DNA of 64,000 nt from Sinorhizobium sojae CCBAU 05684 (lineage in GTDB: Bacteria; Pseudomonadota; Alphaproteobacteria; Rhizobiales; Rhizobiaceae): positions 186,001-250,000 of the forward strand of contig NZ_CP023068.1 in assembly GCF_002288525.1 (NCBI RefSeq), written 5' to 3'. Position numbers and translations under genes: made by a program. This document shows positions 27,552-35,904 of the stretch, one piece after another (position 1 is the first letter of the stretch; the number at the start of each line of letters is the position of its first letter). The notes beneath the pieces were generated by a model that saw only the letters and a list, made by a program, of their open reading frames with translations, had not been told where the DNA came from and searched no databases.

Positions 27552-28628
27552 ATGGCTGGCAACAACCGGAAGAACGAATTGCGGGCGCTGTTCATGGGTG
27601 GAGCTCCGGCCTCCCCACAGGCCACGGGTGAGCCCTCTGCAGGGCCGGCCGAGTTGACACCTGTCAACGACGGGAGCACTCCGGCCGCAAACCCGCCACG
27701 CGCCGCCTCCGGCGCGGTCAAGGCAATGGGGCTTTCGCTCGGCAGCATCACCCGCGAGGCGGAGGAGGCGCGCGCCCTTCGCGAAGCGCTGACGGCGGGC
27801 GAGCGCGTCGTCTCGCTCGATCCGGCGCTCGTCGAAGCCTCCTTCATCGAAGATCGCCTGACCGACGGCGAAGTCGACGATCCGGATTTTTTGGCGCTTG
27901 TCGAGAGCATTCGCGAGAACGGGCAGCAGTCTCCGATCCTTGTCCGCCCGCATCCGGACAAGCAAGGCCACTACCAGACCGCCTATGGCCATCGTCGCCT
28001 GAAGGCCGTGCGCCGGCTCGAGCTTCAGGTGAAGGCGATCGTCCGGCCGCTCTCCGACGACGAATTGGTCCTGGCCCAGGGCAAGGAAAATGCCGAGCGG
28101 CGCAACCTCTCCTTTATCGAACGGGCGCTTTTCGCCGCGGCGCTTGCCGCCCGCGGCTTCGACCGCAAGGTGATCGGCGATGCGCTTGCCGTGCAGAAGA
28201 GCGAGTTGTCGCGTCTGCTGCAGGTGGCCGACAGCATGCCGCATCATCTCGTCCGCGCCATCGGCCCGGCGCCCAAGGCCGGCCGCGCCCGCTGGATGGC
28301 GATCGGTGCACTGCTTGAAAGAGAGGACGCGCGCGCCGGGGCGGAGGAGGAGATCGCTTCGCCCGAATTCCGCGCCGCCGACACGGACCAGCGTTTCCAA
28401 CTCGTCTTCGATCGGCTGTCCCAGGGAGACAGGCCGGAGCCGGAAAAGCCGCAGGAGCTCAAGGACGAGGCCGGACAAGTCTTCGCGCGGCTGAGGCGCG
28501 ACGGGAAGGCGCCAACAATCGAGTTCGTGCCCGGAACGCATCCTGTCTTCGTCAAGGAGGCGGTGGCCATACTGGCGAAATGCCATGCGAATTTCGAGCA
28601 GCGTCAGAAATCGTTGCGAGGTCGCTGA
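27552..28628 (+). CDS. repB: Plasmid partitioning protein RepB (ParB-type)
   Basis: 358-aa centromere-binding protein. The N-terminal MAGNNRKNELRALFMGG resembles the RepA-interacting tail of RepB proteins. The ParB/Srx-like domain includes SIRENGQQSPILVRPHPDKQGHYQTAYGHRRLKAVRRL. The helix-turn-helix region is FDRKVIGDALAVQKSELSRLLQVADSMP. It binds parS and loads RepA. A parS-like palindrome lies within its own codons at 27653. A repABC operon normally continues into repC; here the next gene is a convergent oxidoreductase. Confidence 0.9.
   Translation: MAGNNRKNELRALFMGGAPASPQATGEPSAGPAELTPVNDGSTPAANPPRAASGAVKAMGLSLGSITREAEEARALREALTAGERVVSLDPALVEASFIEDRLTDGEVDDPDFLALVESIRENGQQSPILVRPHPDKQGHYQTAYGHRRLKAVRRLELQVKAIVRPLSDDELVLAQGKENAERRNLSFIERALFAAALAARGFDRKVIGDALAVQKSELSRLLQVADSMPHHLVRAIGPAPKAGRARWMAIGALLEREDARAGAEEEIASPEFRAADTDQRFQLVFDRLSQGDRPEPEKPQELKDEAGQVFARLRRDGKAPTIEFVPGTHPVFVKEAVAILAKCHANFEQRQKSLRGR
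27653..27668. promoter_or_regulatory. parS-like palindrome inside repB
   Basis: GTTGACA-CC-TGTCAAC: 7-bp perfect arms around two bases. It fits the repABC centromere pattern GTT-N4-GC-N4-AAC except for a CC centre. It lies about 100 bp into repB. I found no second copy by eye. Confidence 0.6.
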
Positions 28629-28648
28629 GTTTGTGATGTTGGCCTTCT

Positions 28649-28679
28649 CCTCGGGTTTAATCCTGGGTTTAACCTGAGG
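28649..28679. terminator. Hairpin between convergent repB and oxidoreductase genes
   Basis: CCTCGGGTTTAA (28649-28660) pairs with TTTAACCTGAGG (28668-28679) with one G-T pair and one mismatch, 20 bp after repB. It could end repB transcription. This is the place where repC and its antisense RNA would be in a full repABC operon, and neither is visible. Confidence 0.4.
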
Positions 28680-28799
28680 ACTAACCCTCCTCCCCGCGTG
28701 CGGGAAGAGGGGACACCGTCCGGATTTGCCCTGCCCTCAATGGTGAACGCAACGCCCGTCGGTCGCGTGATCGGCGGGCCTGCAATAGCCGGCGACCCT

Positions 28800-29963
28800 C
28801 TATTCGTAATCGACCCACACGCCACCGGCATCGGCCGAGCGGACACAATTCTCCACCCAGCGGACGCCTTCGAGGCCGGCGTCCACGCTCGGGAAGACCA
28901 GGTTCTCGATACCCTCAGGGGCGAGGCCGCGATTGCCGTTGATCGCAAGACCGAAGCGGCGGTAGAGGTTGCCCCAGGCCTCGAACAGGCCTTCCGGATG
29001 GCCGCCGCCGATGCGGTCGTCGAGCCGGGCTTCCGGATAGAGATAGTCCATGCCGCGTTCGAGGATGCGGACCGGCTCGCCCTGGATCTCGTAGGAGAGC
29101 TGGTTCGGCCGCTCGTCCCACCATTCGATGCTCGCCCTCGATCCGACGATGCGAATCTTCTGGCCGTGCATCGAGCCGGCATTGACGGCGCTCGACCAGA
29201 CATTGGCGATGGCGCCGTTGTCGTATTCCATCAGGGTCACCGCATTGTCCTCGAGCGGCGCCCGGCTCTTGACGAAGCTCTGCCGCACGCACATCAGCCG
29301 CTTGATGTTCATGTGCGGCAGGATGACTTCGGAAAGATAAAGCGGATGCGTGCCGACGTCCCCGAGCACATAGCTGGGGCCGGCGAATTTCGGGTCGACG
29401 CGCCAGCGGGTCGACGGGTTCTGTTCCTCGACGGCCGCGCTGTGGAAGCCGCGGGCAAATTGCAGGTTGACAACGCGGATTTCGCCGAGATCGCCGTTCT
29501 TCACCATGGCGCGGGCCTGCTCGATCATCTGGTGGCCGGCATAGCCATAGGTGACGCCGACGATGAGGCCGCGCGCTTCTGCCAGCGCCTTCAGTTCCTT
29601 CGCTTCCGCGACGGTGAAGCAGAGCGGCTTTTCGCAGACGACGTGGATGCCGTGTTCGAGCGACGCCTTGCAGATCTCGAAATGTGTGTTGTTCGGCGTC
29701 GCGATCGAGACCGCCTCTATACCGTCCGGGCGCTCCGCTTCCTCGGCAAACAGCGTCCGGTAGTCCGGATAGCTCCGTCCTTCGTCCAATCCGAGATCGA
29801 TGCCGAAGGCGCGACCGCGCGCCGCATCGATGTCGAAGGCGCCGGCGACAAGTTCGAACGTGTTGTCCCTGAGCGCCGCCGAGCGGTGAATGCTGCCGAT
29901 CTGGCTGCCGCGTCCGCCGCCGATCATGCCCCAGCGGATCGGCATTGTTTTCTTCTCTGGCAT
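28800..29963 (-). CDS. Gfo/Idh/MocA family oxidoreductase
   Basis: 387-aa NAD(P)-dependent dehydrogenase. The N-terminal Rossmann motif is WGMIGGGRGSQIGSIHR. The family signature CEKPLCFT carries the catalytic-site Lys. A C-terminal alpha/beta domain follows. Relatives act on inositols, sugars and amino sugars. It sits with two TIM-barrel isomerase-like genes and a LacI-type regulator, which suggests breakdown of a cyclitol or sugar derivative. The substrate cannot be read from the sequence. It is 22 bp downstream of the next minus-strand gene. Confidence 0.85.
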   Translation of the reverse strand: MPEKKTMPIRWGMIGGGRGSQIGSIHRSAALRDNTFELVAGAFDIDAARGRAFGIDLGLDEGRSYPDYRTLFAEEAERPDGIEAVSIATPNNTHFEICKASLEHGIHVVCEKPLCFTVAEAKELKALAEARGLIVGVTYGYAGHQMIEQARAMVKNGDLGEIRVVNLQFARGFHSAAVEEQNPSTRWRVDPKFAGPSYVLGDVGTHPLYLSEVILPHMNIKRLMCVRQSFVKSRAPLEDNAVTLMEYDNGAIANVWSSAVNAGSMHGQKIRIVGSRASIEWWDERPNQLSYEIQGEPVRILERGMDYLYPEARLDDRIGGGHPEGLFEAWGNLYRRFGLAINGNRGLAPEGIENLVFPSVDAGLEGVRWVENCVRSADAGGVWVDYE

Positions 29964-29985
29964 CGTGTTTTCCTAGCTCATGATT

Positions 29986-30909
29986 TCAGAAGCCGACCGA
30001 GCGCAGGTAATCGCGGCTTTCCTTTACATCTGCGAGGCTGCCCGACACGCTTAAGGGATCACGTTCCTGCTCGACCGTGATGAAGCCGTGATAGCCGATC
30101 TCCTCGAGTGTCCGCTTGATCGCCGGGTAGTCGATGACGCCGCGGCCGATCGGGCACATGACGCCTTGCGCGCAGGCCTCGAAGAACCGGATCTTCTCGC
30201 CAAGTACCCGGCGGAAGACCTTTTCGTCGATGTCCTTGAAATGCACATAGTCGAGGCGATCGGCGTAGGTTTTCAGCGTCTCGGTGGGGTCCATACCCGC
30301 ATAATAGGTGTGGCCGGTGTCGATGCAGAAGCCCGCAAGCTCCGCCGGCACGTCCTTGGCGATCCGCTCGATTTCGTCGCCGAACTCGATATAGCCGCCG
30401 GCATGCGGATGGATCACGGCGCGCACGCCGTATTTGTCGCGGGCAAGCGCGGCGATCGCCCTGATGTTGGCCACCATGTCCACCCAGGCTTCGTTCGCGA
30501 GCCGCGGCGCGCGCTCGCAATGGCCTGCGGCATAATCCCGCTCGTCATGGCCCCAGTCCATGACGGTGAGATAGGGCGTTCGGAAACGCTGACCGGACAC
30601 CTGCTCCGGCTGCGGCAATTGCGCGATTACGGCGCAGATTTCTTCGGTCTGGCGCAGCAGGTTTGCCTGGTTCTCCGGCGCGACGAGATCGTCGAAGATC
30701 GTTCCGGCGACGATGAAGAGCTTGCGTTCGTCAAGCGCCCTGACGACGCGTTCGGACTCGAGCGGCACGTAGCCGTAGGGGCCGAGCTCCAGTCCCCCAT
30801 AGCCGGCAGCCGCCGCCTCGTCGAAAACGCGCTCCCAGGCGGGCAGGTTGGGGTTCTTCACGTCGTCCACGCCCCAGCAGCAGGGGGCGGTCGTGATTGT
30901 GATGGTCAC
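29986..30909 (-). CDS. Sugar phosphate isomerase/epimerase family TIM barrel (IolE/MocC-like)
   Basis: 307-aa xylose-isomerase-like TIM barrel. Putative metal ligands are in AVIHPHAGGYIEFGDE, GFCIDTGHTYYAGMDP, LDYVHFKDIDEKV and FITVEQERDP. The layout resembles inosose dehydratase IolE and rhizopine-catabolic MocC, but I cannot assign a substrate. It lies between the oxidoreductase and a second TIM-barrel gene on the same strand, most likely in one operon. Confidence 0.82.
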   Translation of the reverse strand: MTITITTAPCCWGVDDVKNPNLPAWERVFDEAAAAGYGGLELGPYGYVPLESERVVRALDERKLFIVAGTIFDDLVAPENQANLLRQTEEICAVIAQLPQPEQVSGQRFRTPYLTVMDWGHDERDYAAGHCERAPRLANEAWVDMVANIRAIAALARDKYGVRAVIHPHAGGYIEFGDEIERIAKDVPAELAGFCIDTGHTYYAGMDPTETLKTYADRLDYVHFKDIDEKVFRRVLGEKIRFFEACAQGVMCPIGRGVIDYPAIKRTLEEIGYHGFITVEQERDPLSVSGSLADVKESRDYLRSVGF

Positions 30910-30948
30910 GGGAATGGTTCCTGTGCTGATGTATTGGTAAGCAAGTTC

Positions 30949-31863
30949 TTACGCGATTGTACCCGGCCAGTATTTGTCCACGTATTTCTGGATCTCCGAC
31001 CGCATGAAGCGGCCGGACTCGTCCGCGCGCTCCTCCCAGCCGAATACGCAGGCCGTGACGATGCCGTCGAAGCCGACCTCGGCGAGCGAGGCGAAGAAAA
31101 CGTCCCAGTTGATCTCGCCCTGGTACATGTCCATGTGCTGGTGGATCGTCACCTTCGCGCCCGGTGGGTTGATGATGTAGCGCAGACCCGACGAGGCCTT
31201 GTGGTTATAGGTATCGGCCACGTGGACATGGGCGATCAACGACCCGGCCTCGCGGATCATATTCGCCATGTCGTCGCCGAAATAGAAGGTATGCGGCGCA
31301 CAATAGAGGAACTTGACATTCTTCGAGCCGATCGTTTTCAGCATGTCGATCGCCGGATGCAGCGTTTCGCACCAGTCTTCCGGATGCGGCTCCATGTTGA
31401 GCGTCACGCCTTCCTTCTCGAAGACCGGCACCAGCTCCTCCATCGAGCGCCACCACGCCGCCTCGCTGTGCTCGTGGCTGTGCATGCCGCCGCAGCAATT
31501 GGAACGGTGGCTGCGGTCCGGCGAGGGGCCCCGGCCGAATTCGGAATTCATGGTGTCGCAGCCCATCTCGACGGCCGCCTGGATCGCCTCCTTCCAGTAG
31601 CGCACTGCCGCCTGGCGCTCGTCCTCATGCGGGCTCGCCCAGCGATACATCGGCAGGATCGAGGCGAGCTGGACACCGTGGTCCCTGAGCGCCGACTTGA
31701 ATTCGGCGATCCGCTCCTTGTGCGCACGCGGGCGCACCCACCAGGGAAGAAAATCGTCGCGCGGCGAAAGCTCGATATGGTCGTAACCGAGTTCCGCGGC
31801 CTTCCGGCACAGGTCGCGCAGGCCGAGGTGGCGGTGCATATAGGGGTCGAGTGCGATCTTCAT
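30949..31863 (-). CDS. Sugar phosphate isomerase/epimerase family TIM barrel
   Basis: 304-aa TIM barrel of the same superfamily as the preceding gene. Likely metal ligands are in DHIELSPRDDFLPWW, NMEPHPEDWCETLHP, IAHVHVADTYNH and YQGEINWDVFFASL. It is the first gene of the minus-strand three-gene unit, 180 bp from the divergent LacI-type regulator. It may isomerise or epimerise a product made by the oxidoreductase. The exact reaction is unknown. Confidence 0.82.
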   Translation of the reverse strand: MKIALDPYMHRHLGLRDLCRKAAELGYDHIELSPRDDFLPWWVRPRAHKERIAEFKSALRDHGVQLASILPMYRWASPHEDERQAAVRYWKEAIQAAVEMGCDTMNSEFGRGPSPDRSHRSNCCGGMHSHEHSEAAWWRSMEELVPVFEKEGVTLNMEPHPEDWCETLHPAIDMLKTIGSKNVKFLYCAPHTFYFGDDMANMIREAGSLIAHVHVADTYNHKASSGLRYIINPPGAKVTIHQHMDMYQGEINWDVFFASLAEVGFDGIVTACVFGWEERADESGRFMRSEIQKYVDKYWPGTIA

Positions 31864-31974
31864 GGCTGCTCCTCCGTCTGGGGGGGCGCCTTAAGCGAGA
31901 AGGCGCCCAAGTCATCTTCTGAGTTTTCGCTGCCGGAGAGGTTAGCTCCGGCCGCTTCCCGGCCCTAAATCTAC

Positions 31975-31992
31975 TTTGATCAAATCTGATCA
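31975..31992. promoter_or_regulatory. Candidate operator of the LacI-type regulator
   Basis: The palindrome TTTGATCAAA (31975-31984) and a second TGATCA (31987-31992) lie in the 180-bp gap between the divergent isomerase and regulator genes. This is where a LacI-type protein would control both directions. Confidence 0.4.
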
Positions 31993-32043
31993 TTGACGAA
32001 GGACTCACTCGTTGGTCGAGTTTGCGCTCACGGAGGGATCGCC

Positions 32044-33045
32044 ATGGCGAGGATCACACTGAAGGATGTGGCGCGGGAGGCCGGCGTCGGTACCGCGACC
32101 GTCGAACGCGTCGTCAACGGCCGCGGTGGGGTTCGGCCGGAAACGGTCGAGAAGGTCTTTCGCGCCGCGCGCAAGCTCGACTATCGCCACAGCCTGCCGG
32201 AAGCGCATAGAGGGATGATCCGGATCGAGGTCATCCTGGTCCGCCCCGAGACAAGCTTCTACTCGCGCATGAACCACGCCTTCGAGCGGATCGCGGCGCT
32301 ATTGGACAAGACCATCGTCATTCACCGCACCTTCGCCCGCGAGAGCGATCCGAGGGAGTTCGCCCACTACATTGCCCATCCGGCGGTGCGCCGCTCGGCG
32401 CTGATCGTCGTGGCGCCGGATCATCCGGACGTGGTGAGAAGCCTGAGGACTGTCGCCGGCGAGGGCACGCCGGTCGTACAGATCATGACGAGGCCCGCTC
32501 CTGAACTCCCCTATGTCGGCATCGACCATTATGCCGCGGGACGCACGGCTGCCTTCTACATGTCGCGGATGCTTGTAGGGCGGCGGGGCACTTTCGTTGC
32601 GCTCTGCCACAGCGGCGCCTATGAAAACCACAAGGAGCGCATCCGCGGCTTCTCCGCCTATCTCGCCGAACGCGAAGGCGATCGCCTCTTCAGCCAGGTG
32701 ATGTTCGACTATGACGATGACATCAATTCGATGGAACTCCTGCGCGAGGCGCTGCACGCGGATCCAGACATCATCGGCCTCTACACCGCCGGCGGCGACA
32801 ACCGCTCCGTCGCCGCAGTCCTGAAGGAGCACGCGGCGCGAAACGTCTTCTGGGTCGGCCATGAGCTCTCCGATCGGTCGCGCAAAGCGCTCAACGAGGG
32901 CGTCATGTCGATCGTGCTCGACCAGGCGCCGGAGATCCAGGCACGGCGGTCGATTGACCTGACCTTGCGCTCGCTCGATCTGATCGACGTCGAGGTCAGC
33001 CCGGAACCGGTGCGGTTCCTGACGGTGACGGCGGAGAATGCGTGA
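32044..33045 (+). CDS. LacI-family transcriptional regulator
   Basis: 333-aa regulator. The N-terminal helix-turn-helix is ITLKDVAREAGVGTATVERVVNGRGGVRPETVEKV. The periplasmic-binding-protein-like ligand domain includes VRRSALIVVAPDHPDV, YVGIDHYAAGRTAAFYM and DPDIIGLYTAGGDNRSV. The ATG at 32044 follows GGAGGGATCG. It is divergent from the isomerase/oxidoreductase unit and probably represses it. The ligand is presumably the sugar or cyclitol used by that pathway. Confidence 0.88.
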   Translation: MARITLKDVAREAGVGTATVERVVNGRGGVRPETVEKVFRAARKLDYRHSLPEAHRGMIRIEVILVRPETSFYSRMNHAFERIAALLDKTIVIHRTFARESDPREFAHYIAHPAVRRSALIVVAPDHPDVVRSLRTVAGEGTPVVQIMTRPAPELPYVGIDHYAAGRTAAFYMSRMLVGRRGTFVALCHSGAYENHKERIRGFSAYLAEREGDRLFSQVMFDYDDDINSMELLREALHADPDIIGLYTAGGDNRSVAAVLKEHAARNVFWVGHELSDRSRKALNEGVMSIVLDQAPEIQARRSIDLTLRSLDLIDVEVSPEPVRFLTVTAENA

Positions 33046-33063
33046 GAGCGGCAGCCGTACCGC

Positions 33064-33468
33064 TCAGGCGCGGCCGGTTCGCGCATCAAGGATGAGGGCA
33101 CCTGCTCCGAACGCCATCACCTGAAGGAAGCCGCCCGTGATCGCGATGTTTTTCATGAAATGGATCGTCTGATTCTGGTCCGCAAAGTCCATGTGAAAAC
33201 CGAGGGCCGATGCCAAGGTGAAGATTGCCAGGACAAGCGCCGCCAGCCTGGACCTATAGCCGAGGACGAGAAGGATACTGCCGCCGAGCTCCGCAAGCAC
33301 GGCAACGAGATAGACCGCCCAGGGTAGCGGCAGATTGGCCGCGCTTATGTAACCGACCGTACCGGAGGGATCGGCCAGCTTTTCCACGCCGGAAGTGACG
33401 AAGATGACGGCAAGCAGCAGTCGGCCCAGCAGTGCGAGGGAACTCTGAAGTGCAAGAGTGTTTCCCAT
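33064..33468 (-). CDS. DoxX family membrane protein
   Basis: 134-aa integral membrane protein with four hydrophobic helices (SLALLGRLLLAVIFVTSGVEKL, AVYLVAVLAELGGSILLVLG, LAALVLAIFTLASALGF, GFLQVMAFGAGALIL). It matches the DoxX/SURF4-like family, which has no settled biochemical role here. It converges with the LacI-type gene, with 18 bp between them. A second DoxX gene is at 63170. Confidence 0.82.
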   Translation of the reverse strand: MGNTLALQSSLALLGRLLLAVIFVTSGVEKLADPSGTVGYISAANLPLPWAVYLVAVLAELGGSILLVLGYRSRLAALVLAIFTLASALGFHMDFADQNQTIHFMKNIAITGGFLQVMAFGAGALILDARTGRA

Positions 33469-33575
33469 GTCGGTTGCCCCTTCTGAACGAGTGTCGCGCC
33501 TCCATGCGGCCCCATGGGGCCCTAAACCGCGTTGCGATCAAACGTATACGAGCGACGCTTCAGGTCCTTGTTTTC

Positions 33576-33620
33576 ATGCATTTCGCCCAAAACCGCTGCT
33601 CACTCTGGGGCGATAAGCAT
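33576..33620. repeat. Dispersed palindromic repeat, copy 3
   Basis: ATGC...GCAT ends enclose TTTCGCCCAAAACCGCTGCTCAC and GGGGCGATAA, the same pattern as copy 1 at 13696. It touches the stop codon of the minus-strand cyclase-TPR gene and may form its transcript end. Confidence 0.55.
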
Positions 33621-35395
33621 TAGATGGAGACACCGGCCCGCCGGAGGCCGTCCGTTAGCCGATCGAGGAGGTCGGGATCCCGGTAGGGTACGGCACGCTT
33701 GAGGTGGTCGATGGAAAAGTTCGGGTTAACCTCCAGCACCTCACGCCAGTAGCGTTGCGCTTCTTCGTGATGCCCGATACGACCGTAGAGGCACGCGAGA
33801 TAAAAGCGCGTCATGTCCGATCGGGGTGCGAGCGCCAGCCGGCGCTTGAAGGCGATCTCAGCCTCGTCAAAGCGTCCGAGACTCAGTAGAGCCCTGCCGA
33901 GGAAATGCAGCGACAGGTCGAATTGCGGGTCAAGCCGATTGGCCCGTGTGTACAGCGCCAGAGCGTCTTCGTGTCGACCCTGGAACTCCCTGATACCGCC
34001 GAGGGCGGTATGGGCACTGGCCGAATTGGGATCGAGTTCCATTGCGCGCTCGGCAGCGCGCTCCGCCTCATCCAGACGTCGCATCCAGGAAAGGGCAAGC
34101 GAGAGCGCGTGTGGGCCTTGCGGCTCGGTTTCGTCCGTTTCTATTGCCTTTTGGGCCAGTTCGAACGCCTGCGTGAGATTGTCAGGCGTCGCGCCGTTCC
34201 ACTGATTGATGAAGTCGGTCAAGGCGACGATCGAGAGTGCAGCATAGGCAGCCGCCAGGCCGGGATCGATGGTGATGGCGCGCTTCAGCATGCTGCGCGC
34301 GTCCATGGACGATTGCGCGTTGAACTGCAGGATGGACCGGCGGGAGCGCACGAGCAGGTCGTAGGCTTCCGGATCGACCTTGCCGCGGCTCTCGCGCCGC
34401 TCCTCTTCGCTAGGGGTCAATTTTACCCGCAGCGCATCGACGATCGTACGGGTGACTTCGTCCTGAACCGCAAATATGTCTTCAAGTCCGCGATCGTAGC
34501 GTTCAGCCCACAGATGGCCGCCGGTCGTGCCATCGATCATCTGCGCGTTGATGCGGATTCGGTCGGCGGCCCGGCGCACGCTGCCTTCCAGAACGTAGCG
34601 GACGCCCAGTTCCCGGCTCACCTTGCGGATGTCCGGAGACTTGCCCTTGTAGGCGAAAGAGGAGTTCCGGGCGATCACGAAGAGGCCGGAGACCTTCGAG
34701 AGATCCGTGATGATGTCCTCGGTGATGCCATCGGCGAAATAGCCCTGCTCCGGATCCCCGGACATGTTTTCAAACGGCAGGACGGCTATCGACGGCTTCT
34801 GCGGCAGCTGCGGCGTATTTTCGGCGTCGGCCTTTACGGGTTCTATCGCGCGACCTTCCGGCGACCACGTCCAGAGGTGCACCGGGCGTTCGATGTTCTT
34901 GACTTCATGATATCCGCCGTCGACGAAATCGAGGCCGACGCGACTATGCACGTATTCGTGAATTCCGTCCGAAATCGCCACGCCGCCGGGAACGGCAAGC
35001 GCCTCTATGCGGGCAGCCACGTTGACTCCGTCGCCATAAAGGTCGGTGTCGTGGACCATGATATCGCCCAGATTGACGCCGACGCGTAGCACAATGGCCG
35101 GGCCCCCCGGTGCTGCCCGGTTCGCGTATGCCATGGCCTGCTGGAGTGCTGCGGCACATTCGACCGCATTGACGGCGCTGCCGAACTCAACGAGCACACC
35201 GTCTCCGGTCCTTTTGAACACGCGACCCTGATGGGCGGCAACGAGCGGCTCCAGCACCTCTCTCCACCGCTCCATGAGCAGCGTATGGGTGCCCTTTTCG
35301 TCCCGCTCCATGAGCCGGCTGTAGCCGACCACGTCCGCCGCCAGAATGGCAGCAAGCCGGCGTCTGATGGATTCGTTAGACATGTGCGATGGCAC
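33620..35395 (-). CDS. Adenylate/guanylate cyclase with TolB-like and TPR domains
   Basis: 591-aa cytoplasmic protein. The N-terminal class III cyclase domain (about 15-180) shows metal Asp in ILAADVVGYSRL, KRTGDGVLVEF, and LYGDGVNVAARIE. A TolB/FlgO-like segment follows (about 205-330, PSIAVLPFENMSGDPEQGYFADGI). C-terminal tetratricopeptide repeats (about 380-560) include ASAHTALGGIREFQGRHEDALALYTRANRLDP. This architecture is expanded in rhizobia, where such proteins make cAMP in response to unknown cues. The start at 35395 follows AGGAAGG; an ATG four codons later is also possible. A strong hairpin lies just upstream. Confidence 0.85.
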   Translation of the reverse strand: MPSHMSNESIRRRLAAILAADVVGYSRLMERDEKGTHTLLMERWREVLEPLVAAHQGRVFKRTGDGVLVEFGSAVNAVECAAALQQAMAYANRAAPGGPAIVLRVGVNLGDIMVHDTDLYGDGVNVAARIEALAVPGGVAISDGIHEYVHSRVGLDFVDGGYHEVKNIERPVHLWTWSPEGRAIEPVKADAENTPQLPQKPSIAVLPFENMSGDPEQGYFADGITEDIITDLSKVSGLFVIARNSSFAYKGKSPDIRKVSRELGVRYVLEGSVRRAADRIRINAQMIDGTTGGHLWAERYDRGLEDIFAVQDEVTRTIVDALRVKLTPSEEERRESRGKVDPEAYDLLVRSRRSILQFNAQSSMDARSMLKRAITIDPGLAAAYAALSIVALTDFINQWNGATPDNLTQAFELAQKAIETDETEPQGPHALSLALSWMRRLDEAERAAERAMELDPNSASAHTALGGIREFQGRHEDALALYTRANRLDPQFDLSLHFLGRALLSLGRFDEAEIAFKRRLALAPRSDMTRFYLACLYGRIGHHEEAQRYWREVLEVNPNFSIDHLKRAVPYRDPDLLDRLTDGLRRAGVSI

Positions 35396-35399
35396 CTTC

Positions 35400-35441
35400 C
35401 TAAGTAGACATTCGCGGATGGCCCCGCGAATGTCTGCTTAG
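35400..35441 (-). promoter_or_regulatory. 18-bp hairpin in the leader of the cyclase-TPR gene
   Basis: Arms 35400-35417 and 35424-35441 are complementary over 18 bp with a single A/G mismatch, around loop ATGGCC. On the minus strand the hairpin ends directly against the AGGAAGG ribosome-binding site of the cyclase gene, so it could affect translation or be a protein-binding palindrome. From 35442 to about 35830 I see no gene, only the presumed ftsK promoter region. Confidence 0.55.
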
Positions 35442-35835
35442 TTTGCTTGCTTTGCCGCAGGTTCAGCTTAGCGCCGTGAGATTTTACCGGCGACCTGCTT
35501 CGATGTCTATTCAGATGAGCCGGTCCGTCGACGGTGCTCCTCCACTCCGCGCTGGCGGGCGTGCATTCCTCCAGACGTGGCGGCGTGCAGCAGATGCCTT
35601 TCAAAGGCGGACAGCTTCCTCTGGGGCGCGCAATTTTTTCCCGCCTTGAAACAGAAATTGATGAACCGTCCCCAGGCCGCGAAACGGCATGGCGCAAGGC
35701 CCGCAAAATCCGGCTGCGCCGCCTCGGTGGTTGCCGCGGGAGGGGGCTTTCGGGCCGCTCCGCGCCCCATCCGGCGATGTCCCCGGAAGGAACTTGTTAA
35801 CCTTCATTTCCTATTCGCTAGGGACAGCCCCTTCG

Positions 35836-35904
35836 ATGATGAATTTCGAGTTTTCAGGCCATGCGTATACCCCGGACAAACTTCTCGACGGCAGCTTTGC
35901 ATGA
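35836..35904 (+). other. Short ORF overlapping the ftsK start
   Basis: ATGATG at 35836 opens a 22-codon frame that ends with TGA at 35904, overlapping the first codons of ftsK in another frame. It could be a leader peptide coupled to ftsK, or a sign that the real ftsK N terminus lies in this frame through a sequence error. There is little to decide between these. Confidence 0.25.

Noticed and set aside
26943..28586. Minus-strand open frame opposite repA-repB
   Set aside because: It spans two well-supported genes in antisense and has no recognisable domain.
30088..31968. Plus-strand open frame of over 600 codons opposite the two TIM-barrel genes
   Set aside because: It is a high-GC shadow; the minus-strand genes have metal-site motifs and proper spacing.
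33508..33521. Perfect 14-bp palindrome GGCCCCATGGGGCC
   Set aside because: It is short, has no loop and is likely chance in GC-rich DNA; no gene start is near on a matching strand.
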